The notes under the pieces: model-generated
Seen by the model: only the letters and a program-made list of their open reading frames with translations
The model's database searches: none
Told to the model about the DNA's origin: nothing
Made by a program: the position numbers and the translations under genes
Assembly: GCF_000743705.1 (NCBI RefSeq)
Contig: NZ_JQEZ01000006.1
Coordinates: forward strand, 66,547 to 130,546
Direction of reading: 5' to 3'
Source of the DNA: Ruegeria halocynthiae
Lineage (GTDB): Bacteria; Pseudomonadota; Alphaproteobacteria; Rhodobacterales; Rhodobacteraceae
Length of the DNA stretch: 64,000 bases
In this document: positions 55,172-63,844 of the stretch, in pieces
Numbering within the stretch: position 1 is the first letter of the stretch
How the letters are laid out: every line of letters starts with the position of its first letter

Positions 55172-55214
55172 TGCAAGCCCCTGTTCAGAGTTGAGAATGA
55201 AAAGATCCGGGTAA

Positions 55215-55382
55215 TCAGCCCTTAACCGCCTTCACGATTTCCTAGGCGCCGCCTTTGCCGGGGGTTACGCCGCCGACCATCTTGGTGCCATAGGCGATGG
55301 CCTGTTCAGAGTGGAATGTGCCCTGTGAGCCGGTAAAGCCCTGACAGATCACTTTGGTATTTTCGTCGATGAGGACTGCCAT
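55215..55382 (-). pseudogene. Relic: sucD 5' end fused in frame to sucC 3' end
   Basis: Reading from 55382 the frame gives the first 45 residues of SucD unchanged, then Ala, a TAG stop, then EIVKAVKG and TGA, which is the C-terminus of SucC (EKIVKAVKG in the intact gene). The phase is kept across the join at GGCGGCGCC. A strong ribosome site (AAAGGAGAACGCC) precedes the ATG, so a 46-residue peptide may still be translated. It is not a functional synthetase subunit. Confidence 0.92.
55219..55238 (-). repeat. 20-bp exact copy of the sucC 3' end
   Basis: Identical to 56021-56040 within intact sucC, covering codons IVKAVKG. Beyond it the relic differs in the stop codon (TGA versus TAA) and the last Gly codon, so this end also comes from a diverged allele. 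Confidence 0.9.
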
Positions 55383-55432
55383 CTGGCGTTCTCCTTTGAA
55401 TTGGCGGGTATTCCCCGCAGACATTCGTTCAT

Positions 55433-55456
55433 GAAGGCGAAAGGGCTTTCGCCTTC
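55433..55456. other. Hairpin before the sucD relic
   Basis: GAAGGCGAAA pairs perfectly with TTTCGCCTTC around GGGC. It stands between the lipoprotein gene and the relic's ribosome site and has no T-run. It may be the ancestral sucC-sucD intercistronic hairpin that sets the SucC:SucD ratio or mRNA stability. Confidence 0.5.
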
Positions 55457-55466
55457 CATTTGAGCG

Positions 55467-56012
55467 TCAATTGTAAATGTACTCAGCAACCTCTTCCCGC
55501 GTTGCTGGTTTTGAGATCAAAACGATGTGCCGAATTTGGCTGCCTTTTCGTTTGACTTCGTACGTCATGACGCTGCCGTTTCTGAGTTGATATGCATAGG
55601 CGAATCTGGAGCTCGGAAACTTTTCACGGGGTTTGCCACCCGTGCGTTTGGTAGCTTCCTGCAAGAACAGCGAGCCGATTTCTGCGCTATTCTCTGATCC
55701 GAGAAATCCAACGCCGCACGCTGATTTGTCGCCAATTTCTGCCGACGTGACGGTCAACAACTTTTCACCGGGTGCTTTGTAGGCTGTCAGGCCTCCTTTT
55801 CGTCCGGCGGGAGTCAAACCACGTCTTTCTACAACACTCGGGAAACCATCAAAGTTCGGCAGTGTTTTCAGACATGCATCTGAAAACATCTGAACAGGTT
55901 GATTGGTTTCAGAGAAAGAAAATGACGCGGCTGCGATCCTTTCTGGCGAGGGCGCGCAGCCAGCCAAGGCAATTGCACATGCCAGAATTGTAGTTTTGAT
56001 ACCAACTTTCAC
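55467..56012 (-). CDS. Lipoprotein of unknown function, inserted after sucC
   Basis: 181 residues with a lipobox ALAGC (Cys19). The GTG start is 4 bases after the sucC stop, and AAGGGGT overlapping that stop can serve as ribosome site, so translation is coupled to sucC. The mature part contains Cys residues (DACLKTL, SACGVGF) and ends AEYIYN. No family recognised. The DNA is AT-richer than sucC. It is one of two cargo genes between sucC and sucD. Confidence 0.78.
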   Translation of the reverse strand: MKVGIKTTILACAIALAGCAPSPERIAAASFSFSETNQPVQMFSDACLKTLPNFDGFPSVVERRGLTPAGRKGGLTAYKAPGEKLLTVTSAEIGDKSACGVGFLGSENSAEIGSLFLQEATKRTGGKPREKFPSSRFAYAYQLRNGSVMTYEVKRKGSQIRHIVLISKPATREEVAEYIYN

Positions 56013-56016
56013 AAAC

Positions 56017-57210
56017 TTACCCCTTAACCGCCTTCACGATCTTTTCGGCGCCGTCTTTCAAGTTGTCCGCCGCGATCACGTCCAGGCCAGAGGTGTTGAT
56101 GATCTCTTTGCCTTTCTCGACATTCGTGCCTTCCAGACGCACGACCAACGGCACTTTCAGACCAACCTCTTTCACCGCAGCGACAACGCCCTCGGCGATG
56201 ACGTCACAGCGCATGATGCCGCCGAAGATGTTGACCAGAATGCCTTTGACCTGCGGATCCGAGGTGATGATCTTGAACGCCTCGGTCACTTTCTCTTTGG
56301 TGGCACCGCCGCCCACGTCGAGGAAGTTGGCAGGCTCGGCCCCGTACAGCTTGATGATGTCCATCGTCGCCATCGCCAGACCAGCACCGTTGACCATGCA
56401 CCCGATCTCACCATCTAGCGCGATGTAGTTCAGGTCGTATTTGCTGGCTTCCAACTCCTTGGGGTCTTCCTCGGTCGTGTCGCGCAGTTCGGCGATGTCG
56501 GGGTGACGGTAGACCGCGTTGCCGTCAAAGCCGACCTTGGCGTCCAGCACCTTGAGGTCACCACTGTCGGAGACGATCAGCGGGTTGATCTCCAGCATCT
56601 CCATGTCCTTCTCGACGAAGGCGGCGTAAAGCTGGCTCATCAGTTTGACGCATTGTTTGACCTGCGCGCCCTGTAGGCCCAGCGAGAACGCGATGCGGCG
56701 GCCATGATAGGGCTGATAGCCGGTCGCGGGATCAACAGAAAAGGACAGGATTTTCTCGGGCGTGGCTGCGGCCACCTCTTCGATGTCCATGCCGCCTTCG
56801 GTCGAGCAGACAAATGAGATGCGGCTGGTCTGGCGATCCACCAGCAGGGCCAGGTACATCTCGGTCTCGATGCCGGACCCGGCTTCGATATAGATGCGGT
56901 TGACCTGTTTGCCCGCCGGGCCGGTCTGATGAGTGACCAGCGTGCGACCCAGCATCTTCTTGGCTTCCTCGGATGCTTCTTCCACCGATTTGGTCAGACG
57001 GACACCGCCTTTTTCACCGGCGTCGGCCTCTTTGAAAGACCCCTTGCCGCGACCGCCCGCGTGGATTTGTGCCTTGACGACCCAAAGCGGCCCATCCAGT
57101 TCTCCGGCTGCGGTTTTGGCTTCCTCGGCGCGCAGAACCGCGCGACCTTCGGAGACCGGAGCGCCATAGCTGCGCAAAAGAGCTTTGGCCTGATATTCGT
57201 GAATGTTCAT
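56017..57210 (-). CDS. sucC: Succinyl-CoA synthetase beta subunit
   Basis: The nucleotide-binding partner of SucD. The 397-residue protein starts [16 protein letters not shown] with an ATP-grasp domain ([28 protein letters not shown]), and the C-terminal domain carries [17 protein letters not shown] and [15 protein letters not shown]. It is the first gene of the operon that runs to lpd. Its leader carries a paired-palindrome operator. Confidence 0.97.
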   Translation of the reverse strand: MNIHEYQAKALLRSYGAPVSEGRAVLRAEEAKTAAGELDGPLWVVKAQIHAGGRGKGSFKEADAGEKGGVRLTKSVEEASEEAKKMLGRTLVTHQTGPAGKQVNRIYIEAGSGIETEMYLALLVDRQTSRISFVCSTEGGMDIEEVAAATPEKILSFSVDPATGYQPYHGRRIAFSLGLQGAQVKQCVKLMSQLYAAFVEKDMEMLEINPLIVSDSGDLKVLDAKVGFDGNAVYRHPDIAELRDTTEEDPKELEASKYDLNYIALDGEIGCMVNGAGLAMATMDIIKLYGAEPANFLDVGGGATKEKVTEAFKIITSDPQVKGILVNIFGGIMRCDVIAEGVVAAVKEVGLKVPLVVRLEGTNVEKGKEIINTSGLDVIAADNLKDGAEKIVKAVKG

Positions 57211-57315
57211 CGAAACTGTCCCGTCTGACTACGATTAAACCGTTATAGGGGTGTCTAGGGGGCAAGTTTAAAGGGTTTTTTAACGGGAAAGAGGATTTTC
57301 ACGAAGATTTTCCCT

Positions 57316-57352
57316 ATTTGTGATCACGGATTTTTTTGGTGTGATCACAAAT
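57316..57352. promoter_or_regulatory. Paired GTGATCAC operator upstream of sucC
   Basis: ATTTGTGATCAC (57316-57327) and its exact reverse complement (57341-57352) are separated by 13 bp; each half contains the palindrome GTGATCAC. It is 105 bp before the sucC start. The same element, with the same spacer length, stands before sdhC at 63304-63339. The centres of the two palindromes are 21 bp apart, two helical turns, which fits two dimers bound on one face. The cognate protein is unknown to me. The rest of the 321-bp gap between sucC and mdh holds only the mdh terminator. Confidence 0.75.
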
Positions 57353-57483
57353 TTACAGTCAGCTTTTGTTGATTCGAACTGTTGAGCGAAGTTGGGTGAA
57401 AACACATTCAAACAAAGGCGCTTGCGACGTTTGCGCCAACAATCCCAACAGGGATCAGCCCCAGCACGGGAAACAAGCAAAAG

Positions 57484-57512
57484 AAAAACCGGCCCAGGCG
57501 GGGCCGGTTTTA
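57484..57512 (-). terminator. Rho-independent terminator after mdh
   Basis: AAACCGGCCC pairs with GGGCCGGTTT around a short loop. On the minus strand the stem is followed by a T-rich run (TTCTTTT), about 20 bases after the mdh stop. It separates mdh from the sucC operon. Confidence 0.88.
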
Positions 57513-57531
57513 GGTGTCAGATCTGATGGGC

Positions 57532-58539
<1,008 letters not shown>

Positions 58540-58655
58540 CTAAATGGGTTTCGTGCAAGGGTCATGCGGCGCGGCATGCAAGCGCATACTGATTGCGCGG
58601 GTCTTGGTGATTGCGCTAAACGACCAATGACACAAGCCTATTTACGGGGCGCCGC

Positions 58656-59411
58656 ATGTTCGAACTGAACCTGATGTTTTTTGCTGTGGCGATCCCTGCG
58701 GTGATCTTTGCCGGTATCTCGAAGGGTGGGTTCGGTTCAGGCGTGGCCTTTGCCTCGTCTTCGATTCTGGCTTTGATCCTGGAACCGGGGCAGGCGCTTG
58801 CGCTGATGTTGCCGATCCTGATGGTGATCGATGTGTCCACCCTGGGCCCGTATTGGAAGCGTTGGAGCTGGCCGGATTCGCGGCTTTTGATCCTGGGGGC
58901 CGTGCCGGGCGTGGCATTGGGGGCGTTGCTGTATCGCGCCACCGATGACGATCTGCTGCGCCTGTTGATTGGCGGGATATCGGTTGGGTTTGTGCTCTGG
59001 CATGTCTCGCAGGCCAAAGGCTGGGTGCGGGGATTTGCCAACCGTCTGCCAGCCCGGGTCGGGCTGTTCGCGGGTCTGGTGGCCGGGTTTACCAGCTTTG
59101 TCAGCCATGCGGGTGGCCCGCCCGCAGCGGTCTATCTGCTATCGCAGCGGCTGACGAAGACCGAGTTTCAGGCCAGCACCGTGCTGGTGTTCTGGGTCAT
59201 CAATATCTCGAAATTCGTACCATACGCCTATCTGGGCTTGTTCACCTGGCACACGGCTTGGGCCGATCTGCTGCTGGCCCCCTTTGCGATACTGGGCGCG
59301 TGGCTGGGCGTCCGGGCGCATTTCCTGCTGTCCGAGCGCCTGTTCTTTGGCATCGCCTATGTGCTGCTGACGATCACCGGCAGCAAGCTGATTTGGGATG
59401 CGCTGACCTAG
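58656..59411 (+). CDS. TauE/SafE-family sulfite/anion exporter
   Basis: 251 residues with about eight hydrophobic segments. The start MFELNLMFFAVAIPAVIFAG followed by GISKGGFGSG is typical of TauE/SafE permeases, and the second repeat has SFVSHAGGPPAAVYLL. Substrates in the family include sulfite, sulfoacetate and other organosulfur anions; which applies here is unknown. The 161 bp upstream, shared with mdh, show no clear feature. It overlaps the next convergent gene by 4 bases. Confidence 0.9.
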   Translation: MFELNLMFFAVAIPAVIFAGISKGGFGSGVAFASSSILALILEPGQALALMLPILMVIDVSTLGPYWKRWSWPDSRLLILGAVPGVALGALLYRATDDDLLRLLIGGISVGFVLWHVSQAKGWVRGFANRLPARVGLFAGLVAGFTSFVSHAGGPPAAVYLLSQRLTKTEFQASTVLVFWVINISKFVPYAYLGLFTWHTAWADLLLAPFAILGAWLGVRAHFLLSERLFFGIAYVLLTITGSKLIWDALT

Positions 59412-59707
59412 GCGTTCGGCGGCAGAGCTTCGGCCATCGCCTCATAGGCCTGACCCGAGGCGACCAGGCAGGTCGTTCCGTCCGGCAATGTCACCGTGAT
59501 GGTCCAACTGCCGCTTTGGTCGGAGGCATAGACCTCGACCATTGCGCCTTGCTGCGCGATTCCGATGCTTTGGCGTGTTTCGCCATAGGTTTCGGTCAGC
59601 CGCTTCACCATATCCGCACGTGGGGCACAGGTTCGGGCGTGCGCCTGCTGTGCGGCCAGAACCATGATTCCAAGGCCCATCGTCATCTTGAAAAGCGTCT
59701 TTTTCAT
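59408..59707 (-). CDS. Small exported protein of unknown function
   Basis: 99 residues with a signal peptide (MKKTLFKMTMGLGIMVLAAQ..., cleaved after AHA near residue 24). The mature part has two cysteines (RTCAPRADMVKRL and TTCLVASG) and Gln/Ser-rich beta-like segments. I recognise it only as a type of small periplasmic protein common in rhodobacters. Confidence 0.72.
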   Translation of the reverse strand: MKKTLFKMTMGLGIMVLAAQQAHARTCAPRADMVKRLTETYGETRQSIGIAQQGAMVEVYASDQSGSWTITVTLPDGTTCLVASGQAYEAMAEALPPNA

Positions 59708-59877
59708 CGCGCATCCCTTTCGATTTCATCCGACCATCAGGGTGGGGCGCACTGACCGATATCCGGTTAAGGCAACGCACGTTGCGTCGCATATGCTGCA
59801 ACGCGGCGATTTTGCGCTTGAACTTTCCGGTAAAAAATGCCCCTTTCCGCGCAACAATATTTCAAAGGGAAAGATCA

Positions 59878-60735
59878 ATGGACCCTCGTCAGCGCCCCTA
59901 TCGTTCCGTTCTTTATATCCCCGGCTCCAAGGGCCGGGCGCTGGACAAGGCCCGCACCTTGCCGGTGGATGCGATCATCTTTGATCTGGAAGATGCGGTT
60001 GCGGCCGATGAAAAAGACAACGCGCGCGAAACGCTCAAGGCGGCCTTGGCGACCGGTGGGTACGGTTCGCGGGTCAAGATTGTCCGGATCAACGGGCTGG
60101 ATACCGCGTGGGGCCGCGCCGACGCCGAGGCCGTGCGCGACATGGATGCGGATGTCGTCCTGCTGCCCAAGGTAAATTCCGCCGCCGACGTTGATGCGCT
60201 GGCCGCGATCACCGGCGATCTGCCAATCTGGGCGATGATGGAAACCCCGCGCGGGATGCTGAACGTCGCCGAGATTGCGGCGCATCCGCTGATGGCGGGG
60301 TTTGTCATGGGCACCAATGATCTGGCCAAGGAACTGCAAACCCGTTTCCGCGCCGACCGCCTGCCGCTGATGACGTCGCTGGGTCTGTGCGTTCTGGCCG
60401 CCAAAGCCGAAGGGTTGATCATCGTCGATGGTGTTTACAACGCATTCAAGGATGATGAAGGTCTGGCCGCTGAATGCGCGCAGGGCCGTGACATGGGCTT
60501 TGACGGCAAGACTTTGATCCACCCGGCGCAGGTCGATGTCACCAATTCCGCCTATGCACCTTCGGAGGCCGAGATCGACGTGGCCCGTCGCCAGATCGCG
60601 GCTTTTGAAGAGGTCGAGGCGCAAGGGCAGGGCGTTGCTGTGGTCGATGGGAAGATCGTGGAAAATCTGCACGTTGTAACTGCCCGTGAAATTCTGGCAA
60701 AAGCGGAGGCAATTACAGCTTTGCAAGCGGGGTAA
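59878..60735 (+). CDS. HpcH/HpaI-family CoA lyase (malyl-CoA lyase / thioesterase type)
   Basis: A 285-residue citrate-lyase-beta-like protein. Typical blocks are RSVLYIPGSKGRALDKA, IFDLEDAVAADEKDNAR with metal-binding acids, and GKTLIHPAQVDVTNSAY. Its size matches (3S)-malyl-CoA thioesterase (Mcl2) of Rhodobacter, of the ethylmalonyl-CoA pathway; other CoA-ester lyases cannot be excluded. The frame is open upstream, but AAAGGGAAAG before the ATG at 59878 marks the start. The 170-bp upstream gap includes a perfect GCAACG-CA-CGTTGC palindrome. Confidence 0.85.
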   Translation: MDPRQRPYRSVLYIPGSKGRALDKARTLPVDAIIFDLEDAVAADEKDNARETLKAALATGGYGSRVKIVRINGLDTAWGRADAEAVRDMDADVVLLPKVNSAADVDALAAITGDLPIWAMMETPRGMLNVAEIAAHPLMAGFVMGTNDLAKELQTRFRADRLPLMTSLGLCVLAAKAEGLIIVDGVYNAFKDDEGLAAECAQGRDMGFDGKTLIHPAQVDVTNSAYAPSEAEIDVARRQIAAFEEVEAQGQGVAVVDGKIVENLHVVTAREILAKAEAITALQAG

Positions 60736-60741
60736 GCCAGC

Positions 60742-61287
60742 ATGGGCTTTGTTCTACTGATTCTTGGTGTGGCACTATGGTGGGCCGCACATCTGTTCAA
60801 ACGTGTGATGCCGGCGCAGCGCGCCGCGATGGGCAAGGGCGCGGTGGCGCTGGCGTTGGTCGCGGCAGTAATGCTGATGATCTTCGGTTATCGCATGACC
60901 GACACGGTCTTTGTCTGGTCGCCGCCAACCTTCATGGTCCACATCAACAACCTGCTGGTGCTGATCGCAATCTTCATGATGAGCCCGGCCGGGAAAAAAG
61001 GGCGGCTGCTGAACAAGGTCCGCCACCCAATGCTGGGCGGGTTCAAACTGTGGGCGTTTGCGCATTTGCTGGTGAATGGGGATCTGGCGTCGATCGTCCT
61101 GTTCGGTGGCTTGCTGGCCTGGGCAGTGGTCGAAGTGATCGTGATCAATAAGGCCGAGCCCGAATGGACCCCCGGCGAACCCGGCACCTATGGCAAGGAT
61201 GCGATGTTCTTTGTGGCTTCAATCGTGCTGCTTGGGGTTATCGGATACATCCACGGGCTGGTCGGCCCATCCCCGTTCCCTTCTTGA
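60742..61287 (+). CDS. NnrU family membrane protein
   Basis: 181 residues with about five helices. The sequence MGFVLLILGVALWWAAHLFKR and the central MVHINNLLVLIAIFMMSP, RHPMLGGFKLWAFAHLLVNGD match NnrU-family proteins, named from a nitric-oxide reductase regulon and related to isoprenoid-like methyl/isomerase membrane enzymes. No denitrification genes are near. It lies 6 bases after the malyl-CoA-lyase-type gene, hence in the same operon. Confidence 0.87.
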   Translation: MGFVLLILGVALWWAAHLFKRVMPAQRAAMGKGAVALALVAAVMLMIFGYRMTDTVFVWSPPTFMVHINNLLVLIAIFMMSPAGKKGRLLNKVRHPMLGGFKLWAFAHLLVNGDLASIVLFGGLLAWAVVEVIVINKAEPEWTPGEPGTYGKDAMFFVASIVLLGVIGYIHGLVGPSPFPS

Positions 61288-61298
61288 GGATTTGAAAG

Positions 61299-61505
61299 AT
61301 GGCAAAACTGTACCGTCTGCTGACCGAAGAAGACACGTCAGCCTTCTGTCACAAGGTGTCGGACGCGCTGGCAAAAGGGTGGGAGCTGTATGGCGACCCC
61401 TCTTACGCATATGACGAAAACAGCCGCATGATGCGCTGTGCGCAGGCCGTGACCAAAGAAGTTCCGGCCGACTATTCCCCCGACATGAAACTGGGACAGC
61501 AATAA
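61299..61505 (+). CDS. DUF1737 protein
   Basis: A 68-residue protein, MAKLYRLLTEEDTSAFCHKV, with the WELYGDPSY core of the DUF1737 family (function unknown). It is 11 bases after the NnrU gene, and its stop overlaps the next start by one base. Confidence 0.87.
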   Translation: MAKLYRLLTEEDTSAFCHKVSDALAKGWELYGDPSYAYDENSRMMRCAQAVTKEVPADYSPDMKLGQQ

Positions 61506-62533
61506 TGGCAAAAACCAATCCGGGCCGCTTTTTCGAGGATTACGCTGTAGGTCAGGTCCTGCACCATGCGGTGCCCCGCACCGTGACTGATGGCGAACGC
61601 GCGTTGTATCATGCGCTCTATCCGGCGCGACATGCGCTATATTCCTCGGACGAGTTCGCCCGCAACTGCGGCCTGCCGCAAAGCCCGATTGATGATCTGG
61701 CGGCGTTCCACGTGGTGTTCGGCAAGACCGTGCCCGATGTCTCGCTGAATGCAGTGGCCAATCTGGGGTATGCCGAGGGACGCTGGCTGAAACCGGTCTA
61801 TTCCGGGGACACCTTGCGGTCGGAATCCGAGGTGATCGGGGTCAAACAGAACTCGAACGGCAAGACCGGCGTTGTCTGGGTTCGCACGCGGGGCTTGAAC
61901 CAGCGTGACGAGGTGGTGATCGAATATGTGCGCTGGGTGATGGTGCGCAAATCGAACCTTGATGCGCCCGCACCCGAAACGGTTGTGCCCGAACTGAAAA
62001 AGGTGCTGGACCCGCAGGATCTGGTGGTGCCCACAGGGCTTGATTTCACGGGCTACGATTTTGCCCAATCCGGCGACGCGCACCGCTGGGGCGATTATGA
62101 GATCGGGGAAACCATTGATCACGTCGATGGCGTCACCGTGGAAGAGGCCGAGCATATGCTGGCCACCCGCCTGTGGCAGAACACCGCCAAGGTGCATTTC
62201 GATCTGACCTTCCGCCCCGATGGTCGGTTGATCTATGGCGGGCACGTCATCTCGATGGCGCGCGCCTTGTCGTTCAACGGTCTGGCAAATGCGCAGATGA
62301 TCGTTGGTCTGAATGGTGGCGCACATGCCAACCCCTGTTTCTCGGGCAACACGATCAAGGCCTGGTCCGAGGTTCTGGATAAGGCCGAAACCGGCGTGCC
62401 GGGTGTGGGTGCGATCCGTCTGCGGCTGGTCGCGACCAAGGGCGGCGTGCCTTTCGATCTGAAAAACGAAGACGGGCGGTACCAGCCGGATGTTCTGCTG
62501 GATCTGGATTATTGGGCGCTGATGCCAGTCTGA
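61505..62533 (+). CDS. Mesaconyl-CoA hydratase (MaoC-like)
   Basis: Hydrates mesaconyl-CoA to beta-methylmalyl-CoA in the ethylmalonyl-CoA pathway. The 342-residue protein has two hot-dog domains, with GRFFEDYAVGQVLHHAVPRT at the start and the central AVPRTVTDGERALYHALY-type region; HANPCFSGNTIKAWSEV lies in the C-terminal half. It shares an operon with the malyl-CoA-lyase-type gene, which would act near it in the pathway. Assignment is by family resemblance. Confidence 0.88.
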   Translation: MAKTNPGRFFEDYAVGQVLHHAVPRTVTDGERALYHALYPARHALYSSDEFARNCGLPQSPIDDLAAFHVVFGKTVPDVSLNAVANLGYAEGRWLKPVYSGDTLRSESEVIGVKQNSNGKTGVVWVRTRGLNQRDEVVIEYVRWVMVRKSNLDAPAPETVVPELKKVLDPQDLVVPTGLDFTGYDFAQSGDAHRWGDYEIGETIDHVDGVTVEEAEHMLATRLWQNTAKVHFDLTFRPDGRLIYGGHVISMARALSFNGLANAQMIVGLNGGAHANPCFSGNTIKAWSEVLDKAETGVPGVGAIRLRLVATKGGVPFDLKNEDGRYQPDVLLDLDYWALMPV

Positions 62534-62588
62534 CACGGCCCCACATTCATTTGATCGCAGCCCGCACCATTCATGCTAGGCTGCGATC

Positions 62589-63251
62589 ATGGTCCTGCTT
62601 CGCTCAATCGCTGTCTGTCTTTGTCTGGCCCCGCCTGCCACAGCGTGCGATCTTGCGCTGGCTTTGGCGGTTGATGTGTCCGGGTCGGTGGATTCCGCCG
62701 AATACCGGATTCAGATGGATGGTCTGGCCGCAGGCCTGCGCGACCCCATCGTGTCAGAGGCGCTGGTGCGCGGTCAGGCGCGGTTGATGCTGGTGCAATG
62801 GACCGGGTCTTCGCGCCAGAAAATCACCGTGCCCTGGACCCATATCGACAGCTTTGAAACGCTTGATCGGTTCGCCGATCAGGTGGCCGGGGACCCAAGG
62901 GTCTGGCGCAATTTCTCCACGGCAATTGGTGAGGCCCTGGAAATGACCATGTCCAGCTTTGGCGCGGTCTCGGATTGTAAGCGGCACCTGATCGACATCT
63001 CGGGCGACGGGGTGTCGAACGAAGGCGTCGAGCCGTCTGAATTGCACGCCGTGTTGCGGACGCGCGGCGTCACGGTCAATGCCATTGCTATTGAGGAAAG
63101 CGAACCCGAGCTAACTGCATATTTCTTTGAAAACGTCATCGTGGGCGAGGGCGCATTTGTTGTTTCAGCCGCGGGTTTTGCCGACTATCCCGATAGAATC
63201 CGCAAAAAACTGCTGCGTGAAGTCACCCAGCAAACCGCAGGTTTACAATGA
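62589..63251 (+). CDS. DUF1194 protein (von Willebrand A-like, exported)
   Basis: 220 residues with a signal peptide (about 1-19, ending ATA). The mature part begins CDLALALAVDVSGSVDSAEY, with the metal-site motif DVSGSVDS of VWA domains, then DISGDGVSNEG. This is the DUF1194 family; function unknown, probably a periplasmic ligand-binding protein. It lies 55 bp after the hydratase gene and is followed by 198 bp holding the sdh operator. Confidence 0.87.
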   Translation: MVLLRSIAVCLCLAPPATACDLALALAVDVSGSVDSAEYRIQMDGLAAGLRDPIVSEALVRGQARLMLVQWTGSSRQKITVPWTHIDSFETLDRFADQVAGDPRVWRNFSTAIGEALEMTMSSFGAVSDCKRHLIDISGDGVSNEGVEPSELHAVLRTRGVTVNAIAIEESEPELTAYFFENVIVGEGAFVVSAAGFADYPDRIRKKLLREVTQQTAGLQ

Positions 63252-63303
63252 GTTTGCCACAGATTCGCCACTGCGGACGCTAACATCGGAATTGGATTAA
63301 AAA

Positions 63304-63339
63304 ATTTGTGATCACGACATTATTTTGCGTGATCACAAT
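63304..63339. promoter_or_regulatory. Paired GTGATCAC operator upstream of sdhC
   Basis: ATTTGTGATCAC (63304-63315), a 13-bp spacer, then GTGATCACAAT (63329-63339). Layout and spacer length equal those before sucC. It lies 110 bp before the sdhC start. Confidence 0.75.
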
Positions 63340-63449
63340 CGTGCAATATCCGGTATTTTGCGCCAATTATAGGTTTTTTGCACCCGCAGCACGTGACAGA
63401 GTCGCAAAAAACAGTAAAACCTTCGGAAGCCAACCGAAAAGGAGCCAAC

Positions 63450-63833
63450 ATGGCCGATGTAAATCGGGGCAACCGCCCTCTTTCACCACATCTATCGATC
63501 TACCGTCCACAGTTGACCTCGACGACATCCATTCTGGTGCGCATTACCGGGATAGCGGCGCTTGCGATGTCTTTTTTCGTTGTGTGGTGGCTGTTGGCAG
63601 CTTCGACATCGGAAACGGCCTTTACCTTCATCGACAGCCTGATGCGAAGCTGGCTGGGTGATCTGGTGATGTTCGCCGCGACCTGGGCAATCTTTTACCA
63701 CATGCTTGGACGTCTGCGTCATTTGATCTGGGATCTGGGCTATCTGGTGGACGTCAAGATCTCCGAGAAGCTGGGGATCTGCATGCTCGTGCTGGCCACC
63801 ATCCTCACATTCATTACAGCGGTTGCGGTATAA
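63450..63833 (+). CDS. sdhC: Succinate dehydrogenase cytochrome b556 subunit
   Basis: One of two membrane anchors of complex II, carrying haem b and part of the quinone site. The 127-residue protein starts MADVNRGNRPLSPHLSIYRP, with the conserved SPHLSIYR and the haem-ligand His in IFYHMLGRLRHLIWDLG, and has three helices. AAAAGGAG precedes the ATG at 63450, which rules out the upstream in-frame start at 63378. sdhD follows by 11 bases. Confidence 0.96.
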   Translation: MADVNRGNRPLSPHLSIYRPQLTSTTSILVRITGIAALAMSFFVVWWLLAASTSETAFTFIDSLMRSWLGDLVMFAATWAIFYHMLGRLRHLIWDLGYLVDVKISEKLGICMLVLATILTFITAVAV

Positions 63834-63844
63834 GGAAACAGACC

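Noticed and set aside
55242-55424. A second full sucD gene
   Set aside because: Only 45 codons match; the frame then stops at TAG and continues as sucC end, so it is a relic.
59778-59791. GCAACG-CA-CGTTGC palindrome before the malyl-CoA-lyase-type gene
   Set aside because: Short, single copy in the window, and no known regulator pattern that I could match.
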